The position numbers were made by a program, and so were the translations under genes. The notes beneath the pieces were generated by a model, which saw only the letters and a program-made list of their open reading frames with translations, was not told where the DNA came from and searched no databases. Source: Limnomonas spitsbergensis (Eukaryota > Chlorophyta > Chlorophyceae > Chlamydomonadales). From it: a stretch of DNA of 64,000 nt. Shown here one piece after another: positions 10,874 to 21,540 of this stretch (positions are counted from its first letter, which is position 1; the number at the start of each line of letters is the position of its first letter). Where the stretch lies: NCBI GenBank assembly GCA_037349105.1, contig JAYJMM010000090.1, positions 1,352,001-1,416,000 of the forward strand, written 5' to 3'.

Positions 10874-11113
10874 AGCCTTAAAAACGATGGCCTCGAGTTC
10901 AACACTGACAAATACTCTCCATTTCTGGCTGAAATTTGCATTGCCCATCAACAACTATTTTCATGAATGCATCTCTCACCCAGACACATTGTTACTATTG
11001 AGGCACTGCACCTAAATATTCTGTATATCTTTTGAAAAATGCTGCCATGTTGCTGGTTATGAAAAATGCTGCGTGTTATTTATTTGACAAATGCTGCCCT
11101 GCTGTTTATTTAG

Positions 11114-11230
11114 GCCGCTGGCCGCTTCTGTGAGGATCAGTTCCTGCAGCTGGCCATCTCTCGTGGCCTGCTGGAGCCAGCCAGGACCACGGTGACACTG
11201 GAGGAGGTTTTGGAGGCCCATGCCAGCCAG
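11114..11230 (+). CDS. Exon of an unidentified host gene
   Basis: This 39-codon exon lies between acceptor TTATTTAG and donor GCCAG|GTGTGG. It reads AAGRFCEDQFLQLAISRGLL and continues EPARTTVTLEEVLEAHASQ. The sequence is helical and hydrophilic, with no family recognised. Support comes from the splice sites, from codon-like composition amid satellite DNA, and from the fact that its 3' end has been copied downstream just as in the cyclic-nucleotide-binding gene. Neighbouring exons are not securely placed; 12,154-12,240 may belong to the same gene. Confidence 0.5.
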
Positions 11231-11283
11231 GTGTGGATGTGTACAGTGTGAACATAGTATGATCGTGCACATTTTAAATGTGG

Positions 11284-11545
11284 CCAGAATCACAGTGACA
11301 CTGGAGGAGGTCTTGGAGGCCCATGCCAGCCAGGTGTGCATGTGCAAAGTGTGAAAACAGTGTGAACATACACACTTTTGCAGACCAGGCCAAAACCACA
11401 ATGGCACTGGAGGAGGTCTTTGAGGCCCTTGCCAGCCAGGTGTGGATGCGTGAAGTGTGAAAATAGTGTGAACATACATAGTTGTAGACCAGACCTGGAC
11501 CACAGTGACACTGGAGGAGGTTCGAAAAGCCCATGCCAGCCAGGT
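11284..11545 (+). repeat. Three tandem copies of the exon 3' end plus splice donor
   Basis: The block CACNGTGACACTGGAGGAGG to GCCAGCCAG|GTGTGGATG recurs at about 11,284-11,333, 11,392-11,442 and 11,505-11,544, each with the donor and about 60 bp of intron. The last copy has lost the frame. The period is about 110 bp. Confidence 0.85.
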
Positions 11546-11639
11546 GTGGATGCGCATGGTATGAGTAAAAAAACACTCGTGTCCATCCTGAAAGCCTACT
11601 TCTTTACCTGGCATTCCAGAGGGTGCATGTAGCTATAAG

Positions 11640-11790
11640 GATGAAGGTATTGAGTTTTGAGGGGAAAGGCGTAGGGGGTTCCGGTGATCTAGGGTTTAGG
11701 GTGAAGGTGTGAGGGCTTAAGGTGAGGGTTTAGGGTGAAGGTATGAGGGTTTAGGGTGAGGGTTCAGGGTGACAGTATGAGGGTTTAGGA
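11640..11790. repeat. Degenerate TTTAGGG-type repeat
   Basis: GAGGGTTTAGGGTGAAGGTAT-like units recur about six times. This is telomere-like sequence on the strand opposite to that of the 8650-9430 array. Confidence 0.7.
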
Positions 11791-12153
11791 CAAGGATGCT
11801 TCCCTAGGTGGTGGGTGGGATGCAGTGTTCCTGCACCAGACCACATGTAAGGGGTCGCCGGGCGGCCACCACTGGGCTAATTGAGACAAAATCTTGACCG
11901 ACCGATGGCCGGTGGCCCGAGCAGCAGGACTTGCTGCCCCAGGCCCCCTCGGCCATAGGATGTGATGTTAGTGAATTGTGGCTGAAGTGCACTAAAAGAA
12001 ACTCTGTTTGGCTGCAAAAGGCTCCCCGCAAAAGGCTCCCCGCACTCCACTCCCCACAGATGCTGCCGCCCCCTGGCCTTCAAGCTGACGTATGTCTCAG
12101 CCACTCTACATCGCCACCAAAACCCCATGCTCCATGCTTTCCCCTCCTCGCAG

Positions 12154-12240
12154 ATGCCGCCTTTCCAGACATGCAAGCTCGCGTCTGTCGCAGCCACTCT
12201 GCATCGCCACCTGCGCCACTTGTCCCTCGTGCGCGGCCAG
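12154..12240 (+). CDS. Possible exon of an unidentified host gene
   Basis: Acceptor CCTCCTCGCAG is followed by 29 codons, MPPFQTCKLASVAATLHRHL then RHLSLVRGQ, and donor CGGCCAG|GTAGGG. A degraded copy of its first two thirds precedes it at 12,058-12,118 (also after a CAG). Family unknown. The reading frame was chosen because it is open and splice-compatible; another frame is also open, so the call is weak. Confidence 0.35.
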
Positions 12241-13600
12241 GTAGGGAGGGGGGGCTGACTCAGCAGATGGATGCTGATTAATTGGTGTGCATGCGCTGAC
12301 TCAGCATATGGGTGTTGGCTAGGCAGGGGGGGTGCTGACTCAGCAGATGGATGCTGACTAGGTAGGGGGTTGCTGACCCAACAGATGGATGCTGACTAAT
12401 TGGTGTGCATGCGCTGACTCAGCATATGGGTGTTGGCTAGACAGGGGGGTGCTGGCTCAGCAGATGGATGCTGACTAGGTAGGGGGTTGCTGACTCAGCA
12501 GGTGGATGCTGACCAATTGGTGTGCATGCGCTGACTCAGCACTTGAGTGTTGGCTAGACAGGGGGGTGCTGACTCAGCAGATGGATGCTGACTAGGTAGG
12601 GGGTCTCTAACCCAGCAGATGTATGTAGCATATGTAAGGGAGGTTCTGACTCGGGATATAGATGCTGACTAGTTAAGGGGATGCTGACTCAACATATGGA
12701 AGCTGACTAGACAAGGAGGTGCCGACTCAGCATATGGATGCTGACTGGACAGGGGGTGATGACTCGGCATATGGATACTGACTGGATAGGGGGTACTGAC
12801 TCAGCATATGAAAGCTGGATAGACAAGGAGGTGCCGACTCAGCATATGGATGCTGACTGGACAGGGGGTGATGACTCGGCATATGGATACTGACTGGATA
12901 GGGGGTACTGACTCAGCATATGAAAGCTGGCTAGACAGGAGGGGGTGCTGACTCAGCATATGGAAACTGGCTAGACAGGAGGGGGTGCTGACTCAGCATA
13001 TGGATACTGACTGGATAGGGGGTACTGACTCAGCATATGAAAGCTGGCTAGACAAGGAGGTGCCGACTCAGCATATGGATGCTGACTGGACAGGGGGTGA
13101 TGACTCGGCATATGGATACTGACTGGATAGGGGGTACTGACTCAGCATATGGAAACTGGCTAGACAAGGAGGTGCCGACTCAGCATATGGATGCTGACTG
13201 GACAGGGGGTGATGACTCGGCATATGGATACTGACTGGATAGGGGGTACTGACTCAGCATATGAAAGCTGGCTAGACAGGAGGGGGTGCTGACTCAGCAT
13301 ATGGAAACTGGCTAGACAGGAGGGGGTGCTGACTCAGGGGACATATGCTGCCTTGTTACGGGGTTGCTGACTCAGCATATGTATGCTGACTTGGCAGGGG
13401 GTGCTGACTCGGGAGCCATATGCTGCCTTGTTAAGGGGCTGCTGACTCAGCATGTGGATGCTGACTCAGCAGATACATGTTGGCTTATAATGTGTTGTTT
13501 CAGCAGAGGGGGTGCTGACTTAGCAACTGCCACATGCACTTCTTTCCACTAGGAAAGCAGGAGGATGTCTGTTGTGGGTGGATGCTGACTCGGCGAATGG
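12241..13600. repeat. Long array of the GACTCAGCATATGG minisatellite
   Basis: The same family as 1-455, here about three times longer and including variant blocks (GTGTGCATGCGCTGACTCAG). It forms the left edge of duplication copy B. No coding signal. Confidence 0.92.
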
Positions 13601-14521
13601 GTGCTTCGGGAGGCCTGCCGACTTGGAAAATGGGGGCGATTGTAGTGCAGGCGGATGCTGATCGGGCCAAGGGGGAAAAAGGGGTAATGGAACGTCATAC
13701 CTAAAATTACCCTTAACCCTAAACCCTTTTGTTCACCACTGGTAGCACTTAAACATACTGATTCCTTTCCTCCTCTGTCCGTTCACACTGATCCCTTCAC
13801 ACATCTGTCTGTTCCTTCCACACCTGTGCCCGATCCCTCCACACCTCTGATCTGGCGTCATTCCCACGGCAGTACTTTTGAGGGAAACGTAAATGCTCAC
13901 GCGAGGCGTAAACCGATATGGTGGTGGGAACGTAAATATGTTCATTCTGGCGTCAGAGGTGTGGATGGATCCCATTAGCATTTACGTTTCCCACTGCAGT
14001 ACTTTTGTGGGTAATGTAAATGCTAATGGGAAGCCTTACCCGAGATGGTAGTGGGATACGTAATTCTGGTCATTCTAGATCCTTGAATCTTAGCTGCCAA
14101 CTCTCAACCGAAAGTGTAAACCCTTACCCTTTAGACCAATGCTTAGCCCTACAGTGTAAACCCTGAAAGCGTTAAATCTTATTCTTTTAACCTGTGCTAA
14201 GCCTGAAAGTGTACCCGTATAACCAGTGCTTAACCCAAAAGTGAGAACCCTGAAATGTTAACTCTCATCCTTATAACCTGTGCTGAACCCGAAAGCGCGA
14301 ATTCTGAAAGTGTGATATTTCATCCTTATAACCTGTGCTAAACCCGAAAGTGTAAACCCTGAAAGTGTCAACCCCTACCCTTAGAAACAGTGTTCAAGTC
14401 TCATGTGAGCACTCTGAAAGTGTAAACCCTTATTCTTGTAACCACTGGTAAACTCTTAAGATATTACCGCAAGATATTAGCAACAAAACGTCACCACAGA
14501 ACCTCCCGGGTGTGTGCGCAG

Positions 14522-14629
14522 GTTCTGTTCAAGGCCGAAGAAGTGGCCAACAGCATGTATATCATCGAGTCCGGTCAGATCCGAGTGGAGTCTGCGGTGA
14601 CGTCAATTGCAAAACTGCCCCTGGAAAAG
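14522..14629 (+). CDS. Cyclic-nucleotide-binding domain gene, exon (copy B)
   Basis: Base-for-base equivalent of 1479-1586: acceptor GTGCGCAG, 36 codons (VLFKAEEVANSMYIIESGQI and onward), donor AAAG|GTGTGA. It is intact and in frame with 16,875-17,069. Its tail is followed by the same tandem partial copies with splice donors (about 14,690-15,240). Upstream exons are not visible because the minisatellite precedes it, so copy B may lack the 5' part of the gene or have it beyond recognition. Confidence 0.7.
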
Positions 14630-16874
14630 GTGTGACATAAGGGTGACATGCATTTAAGTTGAGTGTGATAAAAGGATGATAGTATGACATGGGTCTGTTC
14701 CGAGTGGAGTCTGCGGTGATGTCAATCGTAAAACTGCCTCTGGGAAAGGTGTGATATCAGGGTACTGGGAGTGATATGAAAGTGTGAGTATAGGGTGATA
14801 TAGTGTGCCATGGGTCAGATCAGAGTGGGGTCTGTGGTGAGGTCAGTTGCAAAACTGCCCCTGGAAAAGGTGTGATATCAGGGTAATGTGATGGGAGGGT
14901 GATGATAGGGTAATATAGTGTGTCATGGTTCAGATCCGAGTGGAGTCTGCGGTGACGTCAATCGTAAAACTACCTCTTGGAAAAGGTGTGATAATAGGGT
15001 AATGTGAGTGTGGTGGGACTGTGATGATAGGGTGATATAGTGTGTCATGGTTCAGATCCGAGTGGAGTCTGTGGTGACATCAATCGCAGGACTGCCCCTG
15101 GAGAAGGTGTGACAGAAGGGTAATGTGCGAGTAATCTAAGTGTGATATAGTGTGCCATGGGTTGGATCCGAGTGGAGTCTACGGTGACCTCAACCGCACG
15201 ATTGTGCCTGGTAATGTGTGATAATAGGGCAATGCGAGTGTTACGTAAGTGTGATACATGGGTTGCAGAGTGTGACATGGGTTCGATAAGAGTGGTGGAC
15301 AGTGACGGTGGTAACGGTGGTCACACTTTGAAAAATGGGAGGGGAAGCTTACCAGAAGTGTGGTGAAGAGGTGGCAGATTGTAATGGAAGTGTAATGTGA
15401 GTGCCGCAGGAGTTCAGGGAGTGTCTCCTGGGGGTGAGGATTGCAGTAGGAGAGGAAGGTTGGGGTCGAGGCTCTCGTCTGGAACCGTACGGAGTGCTGA
15501 ACCCCAGTAAACCGGCACCTCGATCCCGGTAGACCTGGAACCCCTTTTCACCTGAAGTCGTAAACCCCGAATCATGGCACAGACACCGGAGGCCTGTGGA
15601 ATACCAGAATACCAAAATACCAAAATACGTCGGTAGCTGTGTCTTGATGCTAACATTTGCCTTGGTAACACGATCATGCTAAACCTGTGCCACATCAGCC
15701 CGCATCGTGCTACCTTGGTAGGTCAATCCGGCTTTACATGTGCTGTATGAAGCCGGATCTTGCTACCTTGACACATGCTGGCCAGTGTCACATGGCGGCG
15801 CAACATCTCAACGAGCGACACCTGAAGCAAAAACCTTGAGCAACACCTGGTGCAACAACCCTGAGCAACACCTGTTTCAAGCCCTTAATTTTAAACCCTA
15901 AACCCTTAACCTTAGACACCTGGCGCAAACCCTAAAGCGTTATCCCGAAATGGATGCCCGGAATATAAAATCCAAACCCTGAACCCTAATAGGGTAACCA
16001 GCCATGGAATGCCATTGGTGCTGTTATTAGTGTGAAGGATACCACGTTTTAGTGTGAAGGATACCGCCTTTTAGTGTGAAGATACCACCTTTTAGTGTCC
16101 AGGATACCACCTTTTAGTGTCAAGGATAACACCTTTTGAGTGGATGCAGAATTGCAAAACGGTGTGCAAAAGTACGGATGCATAATTGACTTCAAACATA
16201 CGTCGAATAAAAAAGGTTACATCCCCGGGTTACATCAAACATACTGCACAGCACCACATTTTGAGTGGCTGCACAATCGTGTGCAAAACTGTATACAGAA
16301 ACGTGAGTATAAACTTATAATAACAACATATGTTACATAAAACAGACAGCACTACACCACCTCTTGAGGGGCTACCAGGTGGCCGCAACTGGGGGCAAAC
16401 GGGTGTGAAACAGGTGTGAAATAGGTGTGAAATAGGTGTGAAACCCTGATCAAAAAGTGGGTGGCAGCAGACCAAGATGCAGGTATGCCCTAAGTGTAAA
16501 ATCCCAAACCCCGTACCCCGATCCTTCACTCTCCCGGAGGCTGACAGTGGCTCCGCCATTTCACTAAGGGAATTAGCAGATATAATAATAATGATAATAA
16601 TAATAATAATAATTGTTGTCACTCGAAAACACCCTTGAAAACACCCTTGAAAACAGACTTTCGGCCATACGGTCGGTATTAACACTATTTCGTCCCTACT
16701 GGTAATGTCAGCATATCTGTTGATTTCGGCCTGGGCTGCATGGTGGGCTCTACCTGGCTCGGCCCCCAGTCCTGGCCCTAACCCTGCGCAAAGCACCCAG
16801 GTGTTGAACCCTGAACCCTGAACCCTGAACCCTGAACCCCGAACCCTGAACCCTGAACATCTGCACGTGGCCAG

Positions 16875-17069
16875 GAGGTTGGAGTTGCCGCCGCCACTTC
16901 TGTCGATTTTGGCCCAGGCTGCATAGTGGGCGCAGCTGACTTCTACCTGGCCCGCCCCTCCGCCTCGGCCGCGACGTGCCGCTCCGTAACAGCCGGCGTG
17001 CTGGAGCTGCATCGGGACACGTTTGAGATGCTGATGGCGGAGGAGCCGGCCACACTGATTGTGCTGCAG
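16875..17069 (+). CDS. Cyclic-nucleotide-binding domain gene, second exon (copy B)
   Basis: The 65-codon equivalent of 3804-3998, with the same acceptor and donor. It carries DFGPGCIVGAADFYLARPSA and keeps the open frame. In the intron before it (about 16,581-16,610) an ATA/ATAATA microsatellite is longer than in copy A. A donor-bearing tail duplicate follows at about 17,128-17,193. Confidence 0.75.
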
Positions 17070-17385
17070 GTGGGTTGAGAGGGTGGAGGGCTGAGAGAAA
17101 GGGGGGGAGGGAGGGAGTCTGACATTCTTGAGCTGCATCGGGACATGTTTGAGATGCTGATGGCGGAGGAGCCGGCCACACTGATTGTGCTGCATGTGGA
17201 GTTTGAGGTCGGGCGCACAGGCTATGAGGGTTGAGGGCTATGAAAGAGGGGAGAGGGAGGGAAGAGCCAACGTGCTTTAGCTGCATTGGGGCACGCTTGA
17301 GATGCTCATGATCCAAACTGTCCCATTCCCCCTTGCCACGTCACCCCATTGAACCCCTCCTCACCTTGACCCCCTGCTTGCGCAG

Positions 17386-17433
17386 TTTGTGGTGACCCGC
17401 TCGCTGAGCTTGGATCTGACCGCGTTGCAGTAG
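17386..17433 (+). CDS. Cyclic-nucleotide-binding domain gene, terminal exon (copy B)
   Basis: FVVTRSLSLDLTALQ followed by TAG, after acceptor CTTGCGCAG; identical in reading to 4334-4381. The retrotransposon compound starts 261 bp downstream of this stop, so the insertion lies in the 3' flank of the gene and does not break it. Confidence 0.6.
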   Translation, partial: FVVTRSLSLDLTALQ

Positions 17434-17694
17434 AGGCTTTGGCCATTTGGGATCGGGAAGGAGAGGCAAGCCCGCAACCCCGTTTGCGCTCGTCTGGGCT
17501 TTGATCCAGCCGCCTGACAGTGACACGTGGCGCCCGCAAGACCGCCTGGCTAGCCATGGCTTGAAGTCCGTGATGCCGAGTCCAGGGTGTGAACCAGCAC
17601 CTAGGTGTGAACTGACACGTGGGGGCAGCTGTGAGGGTGGAGTCGTGCAGACAAAGGGGGCGCATCGGGCTGCTGGGGGCGGAGGCAATCAGGC

Positions 17695-18506
17695 TGTCAC
17701 GACGTATGGGTGCACCGCACGCAGGGGTGGCTTGTACTTTCTTTTTGGTTTCGGATCCATTATGTTTTGTGGTACTTCGAGAATGCCTGGCTCGTTCCAG
17801 GCATTCTTCTCTTCTTACTCAAGTATACACGAAGTTGAATCACCCCGTTTTAATCTGTTCTGGGACTAATTGTCTGCCTGCGATATTTCGGCCCCTTATC
17901 AAGGCCAGGAAACTACACTGGAAGGAGATCTCTAGTTAACTCTACACTGATCCTTTCGCTCTTAAGACCACATCACTAAGTATCGAAGCCTGGACACTAC
18001 ACTGTGCGAATAGCTCTAGTTACACACTACACTTATTCGCTATCTCTAGTTCCATCTCCTCTACTTCCACTCCTCATTCTTCTTGTTCTCTCGCTTGACA
18101 CCTCTACACTGCGAGCTCTCAGCTCAATCTCTAGAACTTAAGTCGACACTGCAAGCTGCTTCCCCAGCCTTTCCTGGCTACCAAGTCGATCATCTGATCT
18201 TTCAGTTGATCTTCTCCATCAAGAGTCGTTCAGTCAGCTCCACTCTTCATCACTTCGGGCAGCTTCGTCCACAAGTCCGATCTAAGCCGCCCCAACCTGT
18301 CAACTGTCGACATCAGTGCATCAGTCTTCACCAGGGTCGACTTCACTTCGTAACTTCTGTCAACAGTAAGGGAAGAATCATCAAAGGTTAGTGCAGTAAC
18401 CCGAGGATTAAGTCGAGGATAATCTGGTGCCAGCCAGATTATCGCTCCTGCACAGCAGGTTACCCTTGATAAAGGGCTCCTAGCACTCCTTTAAGAAGAG
18501 AAGAAT
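17695..18506 (+). repeat. Family A terminal repeat A1 with downstream complementary site
   Basis: Starts TGTCACGACGTATGGG at the host junction. The same sequence starts the copies at 24,768, 25,690 (minus) and 41,970. Internal landmarks are a perfect 10-bp hairpin GAATGCCTGG/CCAGGCATTC (about 17,781-17,806), a site ATTCTTCTCTTCTTA (17,803-17,817) and a hairpin GATAATCTGG/CCAGATTATC (18,418-18,443). At the 3' edge lies TAAGAAGAGAAGAAT (18,492-18,506), the exact complement of the earlier site. It acts as the promoter/terminator-bearing LTR equivalent; that role is inferred from position. Confidence 0.8.
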
Positions 18507-18639
18507 CCGGATTCGTTAGCACCTCGAATTCGCTGGTAACTGAGTCGTTAAAAACAGTGCTTGAATCGGTCGAGTGTCGATAAATCCTAGTCGCATCCTT
18601 GATTAAGCAAGAGATCTGTACCATCCAGCACAGCTCAGT

Positions 18640-20586
18640 ATGAGTCATGAGGCTGGGAAGGGCAAGAAAGCCCTTCCTGGTGATCTGCCCACCATCCCAG
18701 AGCTTGATAAGGCTCAACTGGATGCAGTAGCGCGGGACACAAGAGCTATCACGCGTGAGGTAAAGAAGGAAGTCGCCATTCAGAAGCAGAACATGGTCCA
18801 GCAAGACATGGATGCTGCGGCCAAGATTAGCCGGGATACCGCTGCGTCGTCTGGAAGGGACCCGCATGTCCCATTCCTCACTGCCATGCAAGAGCAGGTC
18901 CCAGTCCTCACCGCCATGCAAGAGTTTGAAAACAACGAACAATTGAGGATACAGAAGCAACTTGCCGTCAGGGCCAGGGCCAAAGAGGCGCATGATCGTA
19001 GAATCACCGCAGATGCGATTGCTGCAATTGCGCGGCTCGATGAAGAGCGACGTGTAGCCGATGAAGAGCAACGTGAAGCCGAGCAACGAGCGGCTGAAGA
19101 TAGGGAAGACCGGGACCTAAGTATTCTCAACGCCGATAAATGTAGGGATAGTACCCCGAAAAAGGTGACAGAGTCATACAGTGATGGAGAGAAAGTGTGC
19201 CTACGGATGGTCGATAACCCCCTGTATTTGACAGCTGTCCAAAAATGCTTGAGCGTGCGAACGCCAGTAAAGTCGCTGCGTGTTGCTGAAGAACCATCAG
19301 GAAGTGGGATGTGTGCCCTTTCCTCAGCACCTGTATTGCAGGTACCCCTGATGGAGATTGAAGCTGCTCCCTTACTACGTGAGTCAATCGTCAAGCCTGT
19401 ACCCGAATCGCTTGAACTGGCCTTGAGACCAGCCACACCTACCGCGTCAAGGCCACCGGCAGAACCTGAGGCGCAGATGATGTCCACACCTACCTCTACG
19501 TCATTCGGATCAGGTGAGGAGGGGCAGTCATGGCTGCATCAGAGTGCGCCCCGATCCCCAAGAGGCAGTGGAGGGGTCCCAAATGGTCCTGGCATGTCGT
19601 ACAATGGTGTTGGTTCGGATGGTCAGTCAGGTGCCCAGGGTGATGAACAGGGTTCCGGTGGACCTGCGTATCCAGGTGGAAATGGGAACTCGAGGGGGTC
19701 AGGCTACCCAACTGGTGCCGGAGGGGCAGGTGGATATGGGGGTCCTGGACAACCAGCTAGGACAGGTGGATCTGAGGGTCATGAAGGTTCCAGGTACACT
19801 GGTGGATCAGGAGGAACAGGCGGGCTTGGCAGGCCGGAAGATTCAGGTTACAGCCCCAAGTGGCACTCGCATGGCGATGACTATGACGATAAAGGCCAGG
19901 TCAGTGATCGGGGCAATGTCAAGTCGAAAATCTTGCCTCAACTGGTGGCAATTGAGGGAATGCTCGTGGGGGGCATGGGCAACACCACAGCCGAGAGTCA
20001 TGCTCCTAATCGAGGTTCCCATCAGCATGACCCGGGTGGAAGCATGCAAATCCCCGAAACATTTATTGGATTCCCCGCCGATGAGAACCCGGTAAGCAAT
20101 GAGCTGTTCAGGGAATTACGGGGGTCCCGTGAGGTCACCTCAGATCTAGCCACAAGGTTGTGTGGCTTGTGCACCGAAGGTGAGGTGTCAATCACAACTA
20201 TGGGGGGGGGGCCCACAAGTTCTCAGACAGGTGAGCTGTGGTTTGAATGGCAAAACCCCCTCTGTGAGGACTATCACCGACCATGTGAGTTGGCAGATCA
20301 GGTTGAGCCTGATGCATCCCGCTTCGCGCTGTTCACCACACACGTGAGTGGGGAATGGGAGATTCGGCAGATGTGGGCTGACACAGGCCAGGCCGCAAGT
20401 GAGCGTGGCCAGATAATCCCATGCTCTGCCCTGGCCATGCTGACTGACCACGACCATGAGCTTGTACCTTTTCTTGCCCAGAGCCAGGGTGCCCTCGACC
20501 AACATGATGGACATGGCAGTCTGAGCAAGAAAATCAAGAGCAACCAGCGTCACAGATGTGTGCCTTGTGCCCCCTTCAAGGCATGA
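18640..20586 (+). CDS. gag: Family A gag-like protein, 648 residues
   Basis: Starts at an ATG 134 bp after the primer-site candidate and is uninterrupted. Residues about 95-165 are rich in Arg, Glu and Ala (coiled coil). Near residue 191 is VDNPLYL, shared as VDNPAYL with the other family A gag (42,907). Residues about 305-400 form a Gly/Pro-rich low-complexity stretch absent from that homologue. From about 445 onward (GGMGNTT, then SMQIPETFIGFPADENPV, ELFRELRGSREVTSDLATRL) the two proteins are about 85-90% alike. No CCHC zinc knuckle is seen, so assignment as gag rests on position (first ORF after the 5' repeat) and coiled-coil character. It probably forms the particle that packages the element RNA. 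Confidence 0.6.
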   Translation: MSHEAGKGKKALPGDLPTIPELDKAQLDAVARDTRAITREVKKEVAIQKQNMVQQDMDAAAKISRDTAASSGRDPHVPFLTAMQEQVPVLTAMQEFENNEQLRIQKQLAVRARAKEAHDRRITADAIAAIARLDEERRVADEEQREAEQRAAEDREDRDLSILNADKCRDSTPKKVTESYSDGEKVCLRMVDNPLYLTAVQKCLSVRTPVKSLRVAEEPSGSGMCALSSAPVLQVPLMEIEAAPLLRESIVKPVPESLELALRPATPTASRPPAEPEAQMMSTPTSTSFGSGEEGQSWLHQSAPRSPRGSGGVPNGPGMSYNGVGSDGQSGAQGDEQGSGGPAYPGGNGNSRGSGYPTGAGGAGGYGGPGQPARTGGSEGHEGSRYTGGSGGTGGLGRPEDSGYSPKWHSHGDDYDDKGQVSDRGNVKSKILPQLVAIEGMLVGGMGNTTAESHAPNRGSHQHDPGGSMQIPETFIGFPADENPVSNELFRELRGSREVTSDLATRLCGLCTEGEVSITTMGGGPTSSQTGELWFEWQNPLCEDYHRPCELADQVEPDASRFALFTTHVSGEWEIRQMWADTGQAASERGQIIPCSALAMLTDHDHELVPFLAQSQGALDQHDGHGSLSKKIKSNQRHRCVPCAPFKA

Positions 20587-21540
20587 TCTCCCCTTCCCCA
20601 TGCGGGGCAAGACGTCCTGGCCGCGGGTGATTGACGCAAGCCACACCTCTGGTAATATGGAAGGCCGATGCTTTCTATGGTTTAAGCAAGTTCACTGCCA
20701 ACTTGAGGTATGTGGGTTCTGCAGGTTCCCGGCCCCAAGCGTGGCTCATGATCAATCCATTGGAAAGGACTTCAGTGGTGGGTGCCACATGTCAAACCTA
20801 GTTCTTGAAAAGATTTCCCCGATATTTTGCTCTCCTACCCATCCTATGCGGGAGCACACACCTGTCTTGCAGTGCAACCATCTAGATCACCTGCCACTTA
20901 ACACTTGTGGTGCAACCTTGTTGTTCACAGTTCTCACGTGTCGGTGCTTGCTCGGTGTTCTGTCATATCATATTTCTGGTACACACCTGCGGTACACCTG
21001 TCAGCATGCGCCTAGTCACGCGCCAGTCCCACCGCTATACACACCTCTCAGCATGTGCCCGACTGTTTGCACATGCGATACGGAGTGTAGCTTTTATTTT
21101 ATTTCCAGGAAATCCGGCTTGCCCTTATTGCTTGCAACCCTCTCCAACGATGTGCTTGGCTCAGGTTGGGGGGGGACAGTTGGTCTGTCCTGATTTCTTG
21201 TCTACTTGCATTTTATTCTGGAAGAAAAAAATGAATTAAAAAAAACGTGTTGCTCCCATGCACAGAGCCAACTGATCAGCGGACCTACTGTTGGTTCGGG
21301 ATCTTGCACAACGGACGTGGCGGCTACGGGGGCTGGTGCCATCATGGTCGTCACGGTCAACTGAGGAGACAAGGTTATCAGCGCCGGCGCAACGGCGTGT
21401 GGCGCTGACTATTGGTCGTTCACCATGATCGGTATTGGCGTAGCCACTAGCCACCTGAGTTCTGCTCGCATGCTCACCAATAATTCCGAGGCTCTCCTGA
21501 TTAATTGTCCGTACCTTCACACGCACACCTTGCGAGCTGC
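20587..21540 (+). other. Family A region after gag, with about 620 bp not found in the other copy
   Basis: Relative to 55,570-55,680 of the third family A copy, this copy has an additional segment from about 20,645 to 21,268 (begins near GGTAATATGGAAGG, ends in an A-rich run just before GAGCCAACTGATCAGCGG). It contains no recognisable gene and could be a short non-autonomous insertion. The A-rich tail (AAAAAAATGAATTAAAAAAAA) before the right boundary suits a retroposed sequence. Confidence 0.45.

Larger units (their letters stand above)
12704..17694. repeat. Segmental duplication, copy B, left part
   Basis: Matches 1-4617 in order. It ends exactly where family A sequence starts (GGCAATCAGGC|TGTCACGACG) and resumes at 35,323 with AGCCATGGGG. 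The long minus-strand open frame at 16,230-17,195 crosses repeats and exon antisense and is not a gene. Confidence 0.9.

Noticed and set aside
9470..10966. Several long plus-strand open frames (up to about 265 codons)
   Set aside because: All are readings of the 13-bp satellite; composition and identical peptides in all frames exclude a gene.
1..13600. CRISPR-like arrays (regularly spaced repeats at 1-455, 5137-5657, 12,241-13,600)
   Set aside because: Units are contiguous minisatellites without unique spacers, and the DNA is eukaryotic with spliced exons.
16230..17195. 321-codon minus-strand frame in duplication copy B
   Set aside because: Crosses exon antisense, CCCTGAACCC repeats and an ATA microsatellite. 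In copy A the equivalent frame is broken, so it is not conserved.
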